Source of the DNA: Chara braunii
Lineage: Eukaryota; Streptophyta; Charophyceae; Charales; Characeae
Reading direction: 5' to 3'
DNA length: 34,807 nt
Assembly: GCA_003427395.1 (NCBI GenBank)
Contig: BFEA01000087.1
Coordinates: 2,199,076 to 2,233,882 of the forward strand
The position numbers and the translations under genes were made by a program. Of this stretch, positions 11,111 to 21,489 are shown one piece after another (position 1 is the first letter of the stretch; every line of letters begins with the position of its first letter). The notes beneath the pieces were generated by a model that saw only the letters and a program-made list of their open reading frames with translations, was not told where the DNA came from and ran no database searches.

Positions 11111-11905
11111 ACTTATCTGTGGCACCATTAGCCTCCGTCGTTGGATCTCCCTCCTCCTTGAATATTGCGCTATCTTGTACTATGTAAGAAAGATCCGTTG
11201 TTGTTCTTGTCCGCACCGTTACGCTATGGGACGAGCATTGGGTCACACAAGTGCACAACAACTCAGACAATGTGACGCGCGTAGATGCTGTGACACAAAC
11301 GGGCACGGGGATATGCACACAACAAATACACATCAACCCGTACCCTGTGACATACGCAGGAGACACATAGGTAGTCACACTGTGACACATAGACTTTGAC
11401 AGACATATAGTCACGTGGTGTCGGTCACACTGTCACAAACTAACAGTTACATAGCGACACATACGCTATGGCACGTACACTTGCGCTGCACCTACAACCA
11501 GTTAATGGCTGAACTTTTCATCCGCGCCCACTGCGTCCTCCGGGCTCGTTGTTGACCTCCTTGCCCAAGCCACTGTGACAACACTTCTGCATGACTCACG
11601 CAGGAATGAATGAAAGGCGGGGAGCTGCCTCTTGATTTATACTTCTGTTAATCGTTGGTCTGCCTCTTTCCACCAGGCCTTGGCGCACGTAGTCCCGCAC
11701 GGTATTAGACTCGGTGAGACTGAGACTGGTATCGCTGGCTAAAAAGAGGTTGTACTGCCAACTAGCCCACGGACCTCTAGCCTAGCAAGTTACGACCTCT
11801 ACACGAATGTAACCTCTACTTGACAGACCTACGGTCCAAGACTCGATGAGTGCATTGGCCTACAACAGACAACGACTGACTCCGGGGACACAGAGGCACG
11901 ATGAT

Positions 11906-12055
11906 TGTGACAGCGGTTGTAGCATATACAACAAAATACACACCATGACATACACATTGTGACAGCAGCGGTGGCATACACAGCAGAATACAGGCTGTGA
12001 CATACACGGCGTGACCCAGATTGTGGCATACACGGTAAGGTACAAACTGTGAAGT
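11906..12055. repeat. 52-bp tandem repeat, three copies
   Basis: Copies begin at 11906, 11958 and 12010 and share TGTGACAGC...TGGCATACACA. The third copy is diverged. Confidence 0.8.
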
Positions 12056-12145
12056 CACACGGCAACACATAAGAGAGACGCATACGCAAAGAGAGAGAGA
12101 GGGACAGAGTGTGAGAGAAATGAGATATAGAGGAAGATAACATAC

Positions 12146-12256
12146 TTGGTATACACTCACAGCCGCATTGGTAGTGGCGTCATTGACGTTCACAGTCAAA
12201 AAGAGCCTATTGCGTAAACGCGGCAGTAGAAGGAAGACCCTTGATATACGTGTCGG
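12146..12256 (-). CDS. Exon-like segment, 37 codons, phase 0 to 0
   Basis: The minus strand shows the acceptor-like TTGCTGCAG, a 111-base open segment and the donor gtatgt. The peptide includes RNRLFLTVNVNDATTNAAVS; no family is recognised. It lies upstream of the exon chain at 10393-7493 and could be an earlier exon of the same unit, but the link between them is not resolved. Confidence 0.35.
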
Positions 12257-12420
12257 CTGCAGCAAGGGATAGGCTCCTATTGTCAACTATATGAAGTATT
12301 CAAATTTGATTAATATAACATCGATGCATTACTACTCTCTTGTCAGAGTAGGACTTCCTGACTTTCAAGGAGATCTCACCGTCTGCAATCCGTCCTTCCA
12401 TTTTCACCATTGCCCTACGT

Positions 12421-12452
12421 CATTATTATTATTACTATTATTATTCTGGATA

Positions 12453-12488
<36 letters not shown>
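12421..12488. repeat. (ATT)n microsatellite, interrupted
   Basis: Two ATT runs separated by about 12 unrelated bases. Confidence 0.95.
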
Positions 12489-12756
12489 CTTGTGTCGTTA
12501 TTCTGATTAGGCATCATACAGGGCCAGATTTGAGGAGAAAAGCATGAGGCAGTGGAGAGAGAGGTGACGTTATCCTTTTGCGATAAGTGTCCGCCTCCTT
12601 CACCCTTCGCCATGCTTAACTTTGTATGGTCCTCTCAAATGCATGCCTCATCGACTATTGATATCTGATCCCCGTTGAGTTAACCCTTACCTCAGCTAAC
12701 TCTAAGAGCCAGCAATCGATTCCATGAGTTGTATATGACCAATGACAGGGCGATTG

Positions 12757-12805
12757 CGGGAGCTCTGCCGGAGTTCAGGCGGAACTCTTGAGGCAGGGAA
12801 TAGTG
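12757..12805. repeat. Inverted copy of a motif at 21188-21236
   Basis: GATTGCGGGAGCTCTGCCGG is followed by related GAACTC-rich sequence. The reverse complement of 21188-21236 matches with few changes. The two copies face each other about 8.4 kb apart. Confidence 0.7.
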
Positions 12806-12825
12806 AGGTATGTGTACTTCAACAT

Positions 12826-12849
12826 AAACCCTAAACCCCAAACCCTAAA
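12826..12849. repeat. Short interstitial plant-type telomere repeat
   Basis: AAACCCTAAACCCCAAACCC continued by TAAA: about three CCCTAAA-type units, one with an extra C. Plant-type telomeres are (TTTAGGG)n; such short interstitial stretches are common in plant DNA and do not imply a chromosome end. Confidence 0.65.
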
Positions 12850-13194
12850 TCTGTAACCTTTAGGCTGCTACCTATGACTATGTTAGTAACGAGGGTACAA
12901 CGATCTTGCTATGTAGGTGTTCTTTGGGGATGTGGATGCAAAGAGGATCGATTATTCATATTCTTCTCTCTACACGTCGCCTAATGATGATGGGTATTTA
13001 TTGTTTCAGCTTGTTGTGATTGAATGCGACGATGATGATCTATGTCATTTATTTCTAAATATACGCCTGATCCAAGCATAAGTTCTCAAACTAGCAACCA
13101 TTCAGGGCACAAATGTCATCGAAAGCGATAACTTGATCCATCGATAAGGCTTGTGTGGAGATAAGAATAGCAGGGAAAGTCTGCCTTAACTCCA

Positions 13195-13850
13195 ATGAGC
13201 CTTACGCTTGGTCAATGATAAGTGCAAGGATCCTTGGACACCCGCCTTATTGAGGGCTAGCCAGTGATAAGAGAAAGCAGGGAAATCCTGCCTTATCAGT
13301 GACTAGTCTGATATAAGAGTAGTGAGGTTTTCAATGACACCTGTCTTATCATTAACCAATCCAACATTCTTTTCAGTGGTAAGAGTAGCAAGGATCCTTG
13401 AACACCCGCCTTGTTGAGGGCTAGCCAGTGATAAGAGTAGCAGAGGAATCCTGTCTTATCAGTGACTAGTCTGATATAAGAGTTGTGAGGTTTCAAGGAT
13501 ACCTGCCTTATCATTGATCAAACTTAATATTCTTTTCAATGGTAACAGTAAGCAAGGATCCTTGGACACCCGCCTTATTGAGGGCTAGTCAGTGATAAGA
13601 GTAACAGGGGAATCTTGTCTTATAAGTGATTAGTCTGATATAAGAGTTGTGAGGTTTCAAGGACACCTGCCTTATCAATAAACATCCTAACGCTTAGTCA
13701 GTGATAAGAATAGCAAGGATCCTTGGACACCCGCCTTATTAAGGGTTAGCCAGTGATAAGAGTAGCAGGGAAATCCTGCCTTATCAGTGACTAGTCTGAT
13801 ATAAGAATAGTGAGGTTTCAGGGATACCTGCCTTATCAGTGACTAGTCAT
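13195..13850. repeat. 164-bp higher-order repeat made of three hairpin monomers, four copies
   Basis: The palindrome CAAGGATCCTTG recurs at 13225, 13389, 13553 and 13714 (spacing 164, 164, 161). Each copy contains three related monomers of about 50-60 bases. Monomer B (for example 13265-13298) folds as TGATAAG/CTTATCA with an inner GCAGG/CCTGC stem and a bulge on the 5' side only. Monomer C has ATAAG/CTTAT and AGGT/ACCT. All monomers share the pattern GATAAG...CCTGCCTTATC. Minus-strand ORFs here are by-products of the repeat. Confidence 0.88.
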
Positions 13851-14411
13851 AGGATAAGCCTACCGCTTAGTGTGTTTTGGCTCACAAGGGCCAAGACCCA
13901 CAAGATTTGTCTTTGTCAAACAAGTTTCAGTAACAAGTGAATATATCATGAATGGTCTGCCATACCACCACTAACGTTTTTCACAATCTGCATTGTTCAG
14001 TCCTAACTAACTATCTCTGATTCTACTGAGAGGGGATAAATGAGATCTTACCTCAGAGAGAGACTATCCATTTGTCTGATTTCTTTCCATGAGAATATTT
14101 TTCACAAGTTGGATTGATGATGTGTTCATATATGTTGGGAGAAGGAAGAAAACTCAGACAGGATAATCCAGAAAAGGATAGGAATGAGATAGTGAGGAGA
14201 AATATGGAGAGTTACTACGACAGTAAAAAGGGAAGTGAACTATTATTCACTACCTGAAGCAAAAGGGCAACAACCCTAACAATTAGTTAAGGATAGGAGT
14301 CAGACAAAAGATACAGAGTCTAGAAGGAACTTTCTAAATCTCAGTTAGGAAGAGAGATGTTAAGTTTTTCTTTGACTGTGTTGTGTCTACAGGTTTCGAC
14401 ACTTCGGAGAA

Positions 14412-14460
14412 CTTACGGGGGAATCCGTAAGAACAACAATTATGTTATCATTTGATAACA
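14412..14460. repeat. Two adjacent perfect hairpins
   Basis: CTTACGG (14412-14418) pairs with CCGTAAG (14425-14431). TGTTATCA (14443-14450) pairs with TGATAACA (14453-14460) around a TT loop. The rest of 13860-15000 shows no gene. Confidence 0.8.
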
Positions 14461-15049
14461 GGTCGGTAAAACTCCGACTCAACTTTCGCCATGGCTTGAT
14501 ACCCACACCTAAGGCAAGACCTAAGAAGGAACAGATAAATTTTCCCCCTGTATCTATGCCTAAATTGTCTAAATCACACTCAGAGGTCTTTGAATACGTG
14601 TGGGGCGGAGATAAAATGAGTCAAGGTTAGGAAGGAATGTTGTTTTTAAGGTTTTGGGGCGTGAGTAGCTTGGTAAGAATGGATTAAAGGTTGACGCTTG
14701 TAACACATTTTTGTGTCTGCATCTGTATGCGTGTATGTGATGTCTTGCATCTGCATAGGTGTTGGACGTTTGTGTTGTCTCCTGAGTTTGGGATCGACTG
14801 AGATATTCGGGCAAAGGGGCACGACAATCGTGAAAGTGAGGTCCACCGCTCAGTCAGCTCCCCTGATTTACATACATACATTTATATATATACCTATACT
14901 TGTGAATGAGATCGTAGTTAGTCAGGACCAAGAAGTCATTTGTCTAGGCTTCTGTTCAAGAAAATAGGAGACTACAAAGAGGATCGACCCTAGCATTCTC
15001 ACATGATGAGCAAGGTGAAAGTTGAGTCATTGTCATAGTTAGCTAAGCG

Positions 15050-15471
15050 TGGAAGACTGTCCAAAAAAGTCGACCTGATTGGATAGTCGGTTCGGGGAAT
15101 TAGCACCTCGGGGCACGACGTACGGGTCCGTCTTAAGGCGTTCTACCTCGCGTATGCCTATGCTACGGCGATCGAGAAAACGTCCTCGGCTGACCTACCT
15201 CTGCGACTGCATATAAAAGCCTTCGCACGTGGGTCAGTAGCTCAGCAGGGATACGCCCACCTAAGGGATGGTGACAGCTCCCGCAGGTGGAGGTAATGTT
15301 GTACCTCGCGGGATCCCTAACCTGTCGTAGAGAGTCGCGAGAGGTATAGCACACGCGCACGGTCGGAGTTGGTATTGCGTAAAGTGACCAAAGAAACTCC
15401 TGCGTAACACGACCGTGAGGTCCGACATAAAAACTACCTTGCGTCTGGGTGTGGGACCGCTGCGCGCGATA
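15050..15471 (+). mobile_element. 3' LTR of the long plus-strand element
   Basis: 15367-15471 repeats bases 1-105. Upstream, the sequence from about 15070 matches, in reverse complement, the LTR copy at 17488-17915, so the LTR extends left to at least about 15050; the exact TG start and polypurine tract are not identified. The terminal CA of the 5' copy is TA here (15470-15471), a likely C-to-T change. Confidence 0.75.
15212..15219 (+). promoter_or_regulatory. TATA box in the 3' LTR
   Basis: TATAAAAG sits about 260 bases before the LTR end in GC-rich sequence, a plausible U3/R promoter. The minus-oriented LTR copy at 17488-17915 has lost it. Confidence 0.6.
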
Positions 15472-15545
15472 CTGATCCTCGTCCGTTCCTCAGGGCACTA
15501 ATCTCCTAAATATGAAACGTATGCTGGTCGACTAGGACAGTCTCA
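15472..15545 (-). mobile_element. U3-side fragment of a minus-oriented LTR of the same family
   Basis: Read on the minus strand, GTCCTAGTCGACC followed by a sequence like GGAGATTAGTGCCCTGAGG resembles the U3 start of both other LTR copies. It stops exactly at the 3' end of the plus-strand LTR, as expected if the long element was inserted into it. Confidence 0.5.
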
Positions 15546-17487
15546 ACCAAGTGTGAAACCCAAAGTTTAATCATAATCCCTTAGACGCACAGTCAAACAA
15601 AAATTATAACAATCACACTTAATTATATCAAAAGAAATCGACTGTAGTCGATAAAACACATCTCCAATCTAGAATGATAAACGGAAGATATCCAAATCAT
15701 CATTAGATACATTCAATAACACAAGACCGAAATAAAATCCGACCACCTCGGGTCGAATTCCATTAAAAAAAAAATCATACGACCGTCAACGAGGAGTTGA
15801 CTTCCGACTATAACCTTGATGAAACGGACAAGGTAATCGGGTTGCCTTAGTTTTAACTCCATGAGACGCGCTGCTTAAGTCATTCATTCTAGCTTACTGT
15901 CAACCTAAGATTATGCACGCACACACCCGTCTCCATACGTTTCCAATCTTCATGGATGACAAGCTGCTTTGTGAATGATTCTTGATCAGGTGCATTGTTT
16001 GAAGTGTTACATGCCTCTCCCTCTAGGAAGTGGTATGCGGTACTCCTCCTCCTTGCCCGAGCAGAAAACTCGGATGTCAGAAGTCGACCGTCTCCACTGA
16101 ATCGGCATAGTAGCCCCCTCGTAGAACGGTCCACTCTGGCTCCTAAAGCAACAAACCCCTGCCCCAGATGCTCTCTAGAGAAAAAAGAATGTTTCCACTC
16201 CAAATAACTTTCAATTTTATTCTCATTTCTCCTAAGTTCAGGGTAACTTAGACAAAGAAAGTCAGAGGAGATTGAAAATGAGAATCATTCGGACAGGTAT
16301 AGGTAGATAAGGTCATTCGGGATAGAAAGGGTCAATCGTCGGAAAAAGACTCAGTCTGATTATCTTCATCCTCATTATATTTACAAGTTTTTTTTCACAA
16401 CACCCGTTGAAATTATTCACTTCTAAATTCAAGTACTTTTGTCATGCACGCAGGTGAAAGATAGAAAGAGGACAATCATTTTCTTCATCTGAAATAAGCA
16501 TAATCAATCTTCTTTACAAGCATCCTTCTACCTACCTGCATACCAAACCGAAACAAACAAGTTTGAAAAAACAAGCAAAAAAAATCATACTCAAAGTCAA
16601 ACATTTTCATTTACATGCATGACTCGCACAACTTTACTCTACCTCTTATTTCAAACATTCAAAACAACAGGGTCAAGCAAAGTGTGGTTCACATAGGTGT
16701 GGAGGGAAGTCTGAGTCAATCAACTGACCTTGAGTGAAGTTTGATCCGACTCACTCAAGAAAGCCGATTAAAATATTTCAATCAGAATTAAGGATAGTCG
16801 TTGTTGAAGCTGAAAATATGCAGCGCACAACTCCACAAATTGTGACCATTCCCCTAAACACGGTCCGTGTCCTCATCAAGTGTCTGAATGATTAAGGTTC
16901 AGGTCCACTTAAAAGACTCGATGAGATAACCCTCGAGGAGGGTGTTCTCAAATTCAAGTCCCACGTGGCCTCAATGTTCCAAACTGATCCCTGCTTAGAC
17001 TAGACTCAACGTCTCGAGCTGTCCCAACACAGTTCCATTGCGCTTTAACCACCAATGATTCGTCCCAAACCAACTCGTAGATCCACACCACCTCAAACCA
17101 CTGCGTCCACACCTCAAGTTGATCCCACTCGGTCCCAAAATAGTCTCAAGTGATCCTGGCCAGTCCCATACCATGACCCGCAATACTAGATGGTCCAGAA
17201 CTGAAAATTGCTCGCACTGCGCGCCGCAAAAAAAAATAAAGGTGGCCCTTGCTGAAAACCGCATGTGCCGCGACTCCAATAGCCACTACCGAGTGCAATC
17301 ACTTCGCACTCTCTTTATGCCGCTGGTTCACATACTGTCGCGAGGTCCCAAAATGGACCAGCAATACCCGTGCCACACCCAGACCACACCGGTTCACTAA
17401 AAAAGGCGTCACCAAACTTGTATCGCTCTTCAAAAAAAATAAACAGCGCTTCATCCCGCCACCGTATAATACCACTGTAATCGTCGC
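15546..17487 (-). mobile_element. Short interior of a minus-strand LTR element; no gene recognised
   Basis: This 1.9-kb span lies between the minus LTR at 17488-17915 and the minus LTR fragment at 15472-15545, so it is probably the interior of a small non-autonomous element. No gag or pol motif and no clear primer-binding site could be read. A nested foldback lies at 16219-16285: ATTCTCATTT/AAATGAGAAT, TCTCC/GGAGA and TAAGTT/AACTTA. Confidence 0.45.
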
Positions 17488-17915
17488 TGTCGAGCGCATC
17501 TGTTCGGCACCGCACAAGGCAGCGCGGGACCCTCCCAACCATGTCACGCAGGAGTTGGTCTATTCCTCGTCGCAAAATATTTATGGAGCTTCCGCAAGCC
17601 GCGCCGACCGAGTGCGCCAGCCATACCTCCCACGAGCCCCTACGACAAGATAGGGTCTACGCGAGGCATGACTTACCTCCACCTTGGGGGAGTTGTCACC
17701 TCCCTTCGGTTGGCGTATCTCCGCCGAGCTACCAGTCCACAATACGAAAGCTAATCAGGCACAATCGCAGAGGTGGACCAGCCGAGGGCGTTTCTCGTAC
17801 GCTGTAGCATAGGGGGTACGCGCGGTATTATGCATCTATCGAACTCGCACGTGAACCGACATCTTGGGGGGACTGAGGTCCCAAGTGCGACTCGTCACCG
17901 GTCGACTAGGACGCA
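17488..17915 (-). mobile_element. Minus-oriented LTR, diverged copy of the same family
   Basis: Its reverse complement aligns with the 3' LTR: TATGCTAC...CCTCGGCTG, CAGCTCCC-like and GGTGGAGGTAA blocks, then ACTCCTGCGTGACA and a CTCGACA end at 17488. There are many substitutions and small indels. As the higher-coordinate copy it would be the 5' LTR of the minus element. Confidence 0.65.
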
Positions 17916-17939
17916 TCCCACACTCCACGCACACACCAC

Positions 17940-18970
17940 TTTAAAAAACATAAAAAAAAATAAAAACACACATATATACATACATATATAGAATGACACA
18001 GAACAAACAACGAGACAACACTCCTAGTCCCTTAGTGACCATCCCATAACTTGCTAATGCGGAAATCAGATAAGTGTCACGCGCAAGACTTCCCATATCG
18101 ACTAGTAATGCCTGATTTACGCAAGCAGTCGTGATAATGACGTACTATGTAGTGCCCATAATCAAGCGGTCCATTGTGGATTCGAGTACCGCTAATGACA
18201 CTCAAGTGTTAGACTCGAAGTGTCGTGAAGGTTTACCCCTTCATGATATTGCACGGCTGAAGGAATAGCTGTGTGGCCTCCGTGGCACCTTCGACCTTTA
18301 GGCTGAGTGTCTCGGCAGGCAGGGCAAATAGCCTCTGCGCGGGGGGTAATCCCTTCCATGTAGAGTCTAGGACCTGGGATGTTTTGGACAAGGACCTCGA
18401 GTCTAGGTCCAGGACCAACGTCCAACTAAAAATTCTTTAAGAAGCATACAACAATTAAAAAGGTTTTATTTCCTTGCTCAATCCCAACCCCAATTAAATC
18501 CCTAAGCGTGGACCCCTAAGATCACGCGAACACCTAATATAGGTACACACACATATATATATATATATCGTCAAATAGAACTGCCCGGTAAACCGTAGGC
18601 AGAGAGGGAGAAGAGGACAACAAACGAGGGGTTGTGATATATATGTAAAGGGGAAATAAGTATGTGACGATCACTTCTCACAATCACAGTGAGACTCCTC
18701 ACAACCATATATATGTGTGTGATCGTAGGCAGTCAAATCCAAAATCCGAACCACAGTACATACCTGTAATCACATCAAAGATTCAACCAAAAGTCCACGC
18801 ACTACATGGAGTTAACTTCAACCAATCTCTATACTCATACCCCTCGCTTTAACCATACAAGCCTCAACCTTTGTCCAACCAACCATAATTAAATACTCAA
18901 CACCTTTGTTAAATGACCATTCAATTAAAGTCTGAGTGAAAACCTTAATAAAACAACAAGAATCACCAGG
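17940..18970. other. AT-rich spacer; no gene recognised, one dispersed hairpin element
   Basis: No coding or RNA feature seen. A-rich and (AT)n runs occur at 17941-17990 and 18551-18568; a 34-bp hairpin block shared with 6417-6450 is at 18569-18602. Confidence 0.5.
18569..18602. repeat. AT-microsatellite-flanked hairpin element, copy 2
   Basis: Same 34-bp block as 6417-6450 with one C/T difference. CTGCC/GGCAG and CGGT/ACCG stems close on an AA loop. An (AT)n run borders its left side; the right side is GA-rich instead. Confidence 0.8.
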
Positions 18971-18975
18971 GTTAA

Positions 18976-19111
18976 AACCTTTTAGGTTGAGTATTGAGGA
19001 TGAAAAGGAGTTGAGTCGTAGACCGACGAATCGGCAACCGACCTGTTATCAGTGATAACAGAAGGTGATCCTTGTAGGATCAAGCTGAATCTAGTCCTGA
19101 TTTTGAATCAG
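18976..19111. repeat. Chain of four short perfect hairpins
   Basis: AACCT/AGGTT (18976-18988), CTGTTATCA/TGATAACAG (19043-19061), TGATCCT/AGGATCA (19066-19082) and CTGATT/AATCAG (19097-19111). Loops are 1-3 bases and the stems are unrelated to one another. Confidence 0.75.
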
Positions 19112-19319
19112 ACATTCAAGAGGATCTGTAACACAAGACAAACCAATTCTCAAACTAAATCTATAAGTCAAAATCGAGAGTAATCTCCATATCACGAGTT
19201 CATAAAGAATCATTCTACTTAACTAATCCTGTCTACCTCTAAGTCAGTGTCTAATGAAAAGGTATACCTTTGGCTGAATCTCCTCTATGCAGAATGGATT
19301 ATCAGACCTTCCACCTGTC

Positions 19320-19930
19320 AAAATATAATTTAACTCCTCTAAACTAATAAAATTTTGGCAGCGCTTTCTGTAAGAAAAGTGTCTTCACATAATTTATATT
19401 AACTCAAATATGAAAACAAAGCAAACTCTAATTCCTGAAAACCAAACTTTGTTTAACTCCCTGAATTAGTAAAAATTTGGGCAGCACCTCCTTTAGAAAG
19501 GTAGACTTCTCAAATTTATACTAAGTCAGATAGAAACTAAAAAACTAGACTTGAGTTTGACCTCAAAACAAAGTTCAACTGACCCCTTAGATTTGTAGAA
19601 ATTTCGGCAGCGCTTCCCGTAGAGAAAGTGTTATTCCAAAATTTATACAAAGCTAAGTTCGGAATCTAAAATGACTTTGACTTTTCAAGGTCTAATTTTG
19701 TCTTACTTCCTGAATTAGCAAAAATTTGGGCAGCACTCCCTTTTGAAAAGAAGGTTTTCCAGATTTTTACTAAGCTAAAAAGTTAGAAAAACTGGACCCT
19801 GAAAAAAACAGAATTTGACTAACTCCTTGGTTTTGTACAAATTTCGGTAGCGCTTCCCGTAGAGAAAGTGACTTACCAAGATTTATACAAGACCAAGAAT
19901 AATAAATGATCCCAGAAAATGCAGAAATCA
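19320..19930. repeat. Dimeric tandem array, five ~125-bp units
   Basis: Units start near 19320, 19451, 19573, 19700 and 19817. Odd units carry GGCAGCGCTTCCCGTAGAG-like sequence (GGTAGCG in the last), even units GGGCAGCACCTCC or GGGCAGCACTCCC, so the true repeat is a ~250-bp dimer. Each core follows AAATTT(C/G)GG and precedes an ATTTATAC-like motif. The CAGCACYTCCC core returns in the array at 24.95-25.25 kb. Confidence 0.82.
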
Positions 19931-20186
19931 ACCTAAGTAAAAATAAACTTAGCTCAGAAAATGCAGGAATTGAAACTAACTCCTATGGCTCTTAGCACGT
20001 GGCGAGCAACTAGAGCAACTACCTATCAAACTGAAGCTCTGACTAAGTAGTAGTCTCACTAAGTTACATACAGGTCAAACCACAAAGGTAAGTATTCTCA
20101 CCATCCCAAAGTCAATTTATCAAACAATAGTTCATAATCTCTCAATGATTTATCCCTTTATACCCGACTTGCATAGGGCATAAAGC

Positions 20187-20910
20187 TAGACCACCCAAAC
20201 TTATGGAACATGTCTAACTCAGTCATGGAGTATGCACAAACACAGGGTACAACAAATTTTCTCTTCTTTGGGCATATGACTAGGTCACCCCAGTCGCCCT
20301 GAATTGTTTAAATATCCCAACTTTATATAATTGTCTGCACTTAGTCTTTTGAGGTAGCATATAACTGAACCGATCATCTTTAGCTCAAGATTCAGTCTGC
20401 CCATTCGTACCACAAGTTTATTCTTAATTAGTACCCTCTTCAGTTGGTGATAAGCTATAATCAGACCACCCAAACTTATGAAACCCTATCTGACTAACCT
20501 GTTCATAAGTAGGATAGTAATAAAGTATAGCCAAGTTATAGCCTTCTGGTTCCAGCATGTGCGTGGCGTTGGACCAAGTCCACCCAAACTTATGGAACAT
20601 GTCTTGGTCCTCAGCCTGGTTCTCTTTTTCTCAAAGCCAAAGCAGGAAGAGGTTGAGCCACCCAAACTTATGGAACATGCTCAGACCTCCTCGTTCAGAA
20701 ATTGAAGAAATTGACGGAAACCCAAAGTAAACAAGGCGACCAAGCCACCCAAACTTATGGAACATGCTTGGTCCCTGAAAAATCATTCACAGTCAGCCCT
20801 CACAAGTCAGAGCAACCAGACCACCCAAACTTATGAAACATGTCTGGTTCTCCAGACAATTCAAAATAAACATAGCACCGAGCCTCCCCAAACTTATGGA
20901 GACTTGCCCA
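20187..20910. repeat. Array of stem-loops with constant 20-nt loop and covarying stems
   Basis: The loop CACCCAAACTTATGGAACAT, or a near variant, occurs seven times. Flanking stems differ between copies but pair within each: TAGAC/GTCTA (20187), TCAGA/TCTGA (20461, variant loop), GGACCAAGTC/GTCTTGGTCC with one mismatch (20571), GAGGTTGAGC/GCTCAGACCTC with one bulge (20649), GACCAAGC/GCTTGGTC (20738), AACCAGAC/GTCTGGTT (20814). The seventh (about 20881-20905) is diverged. Short ORFs crossing the array have no meaning of their own. Confidence 0.9.
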
Positions 20911-21187
20911 ACCTTTAATTGACCCAGTCAGACACAAGCAATACAACCTTTCTCCCATCCTTCCCCCAGATGCAATCCCACAATCTGCTTTCAGTCAAAC
21001 AATAAAACTGAAACTGACATTGTACATACATTCCTTTAATTAGTCTGGTTATATCATGAAAGTCAAACTGGAAATCAAAGTAAAGAGGCATGCAATATAT
21101 TCAATCAAAATGTAACAAGGAATATAGATAAGGGTAATAACTGGGTTTATAGAGGGAAAGCAATGATTACCTTTCAATTCCTAGCCT

Positions 21188-21236
21188 CCTGAACTCCCCC
21201 TGAGTTCCGGCAGAGCTCCCGCAATTGGTGGGTTGA
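21188..21236. repeat. Inverted partner of 12757-12805
   Basis: GTTCCGGCAGAGCTCCCGCA and flanks are the reverse complement of the motif at 12757-12805. Confidence 0.7.
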
Positions 21237-21489
21237 CTCCCCACAGAGTCTTGCTGCGGTCCTACGGGTTGCAATCTTGTCTGCCGCCTTCCTCTCAGAA
21301 CTAGGCTAGACTTAGAGTAAGACAGACAGAAGTAAGGGGTTTGAGACTCTCGAGATACACGAGGGGGACAAACTCAACTCCCATGAGAGGGCCTTGATAC
21401 CTTCGTGCGCTTGAGGGCCCCGCAATGATGGTCGATAATCACAACGGCCTAGTCAAGCCGAAGTCAAACTGTTGAAACAACCCCTCCTG

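Noticed and set aside
12826-12849. Chromosome end or telomere
   Set aside because: Only about three CCCTAAA-type units in the middle of the window; interstitial.
13296-13514. 72-codon minus ORF with internal repeats (MIRQVSLK twice)
   Set aside because: It follows the 164-bp satellite period; the repeated peptide is a by-product.
13195-13850. CRISPR array
   Set aside because: Spacing units are themselves related repeats, there are no unique spacers or cas genes, and the DNA is eukaryotic.
20187-20910. CRISPR-like repeat-spacer array
   Set aside because: The 20-mer repeats at irregular intervals (60-275) and its flanks are self-complementary stems rather than independent spacers.
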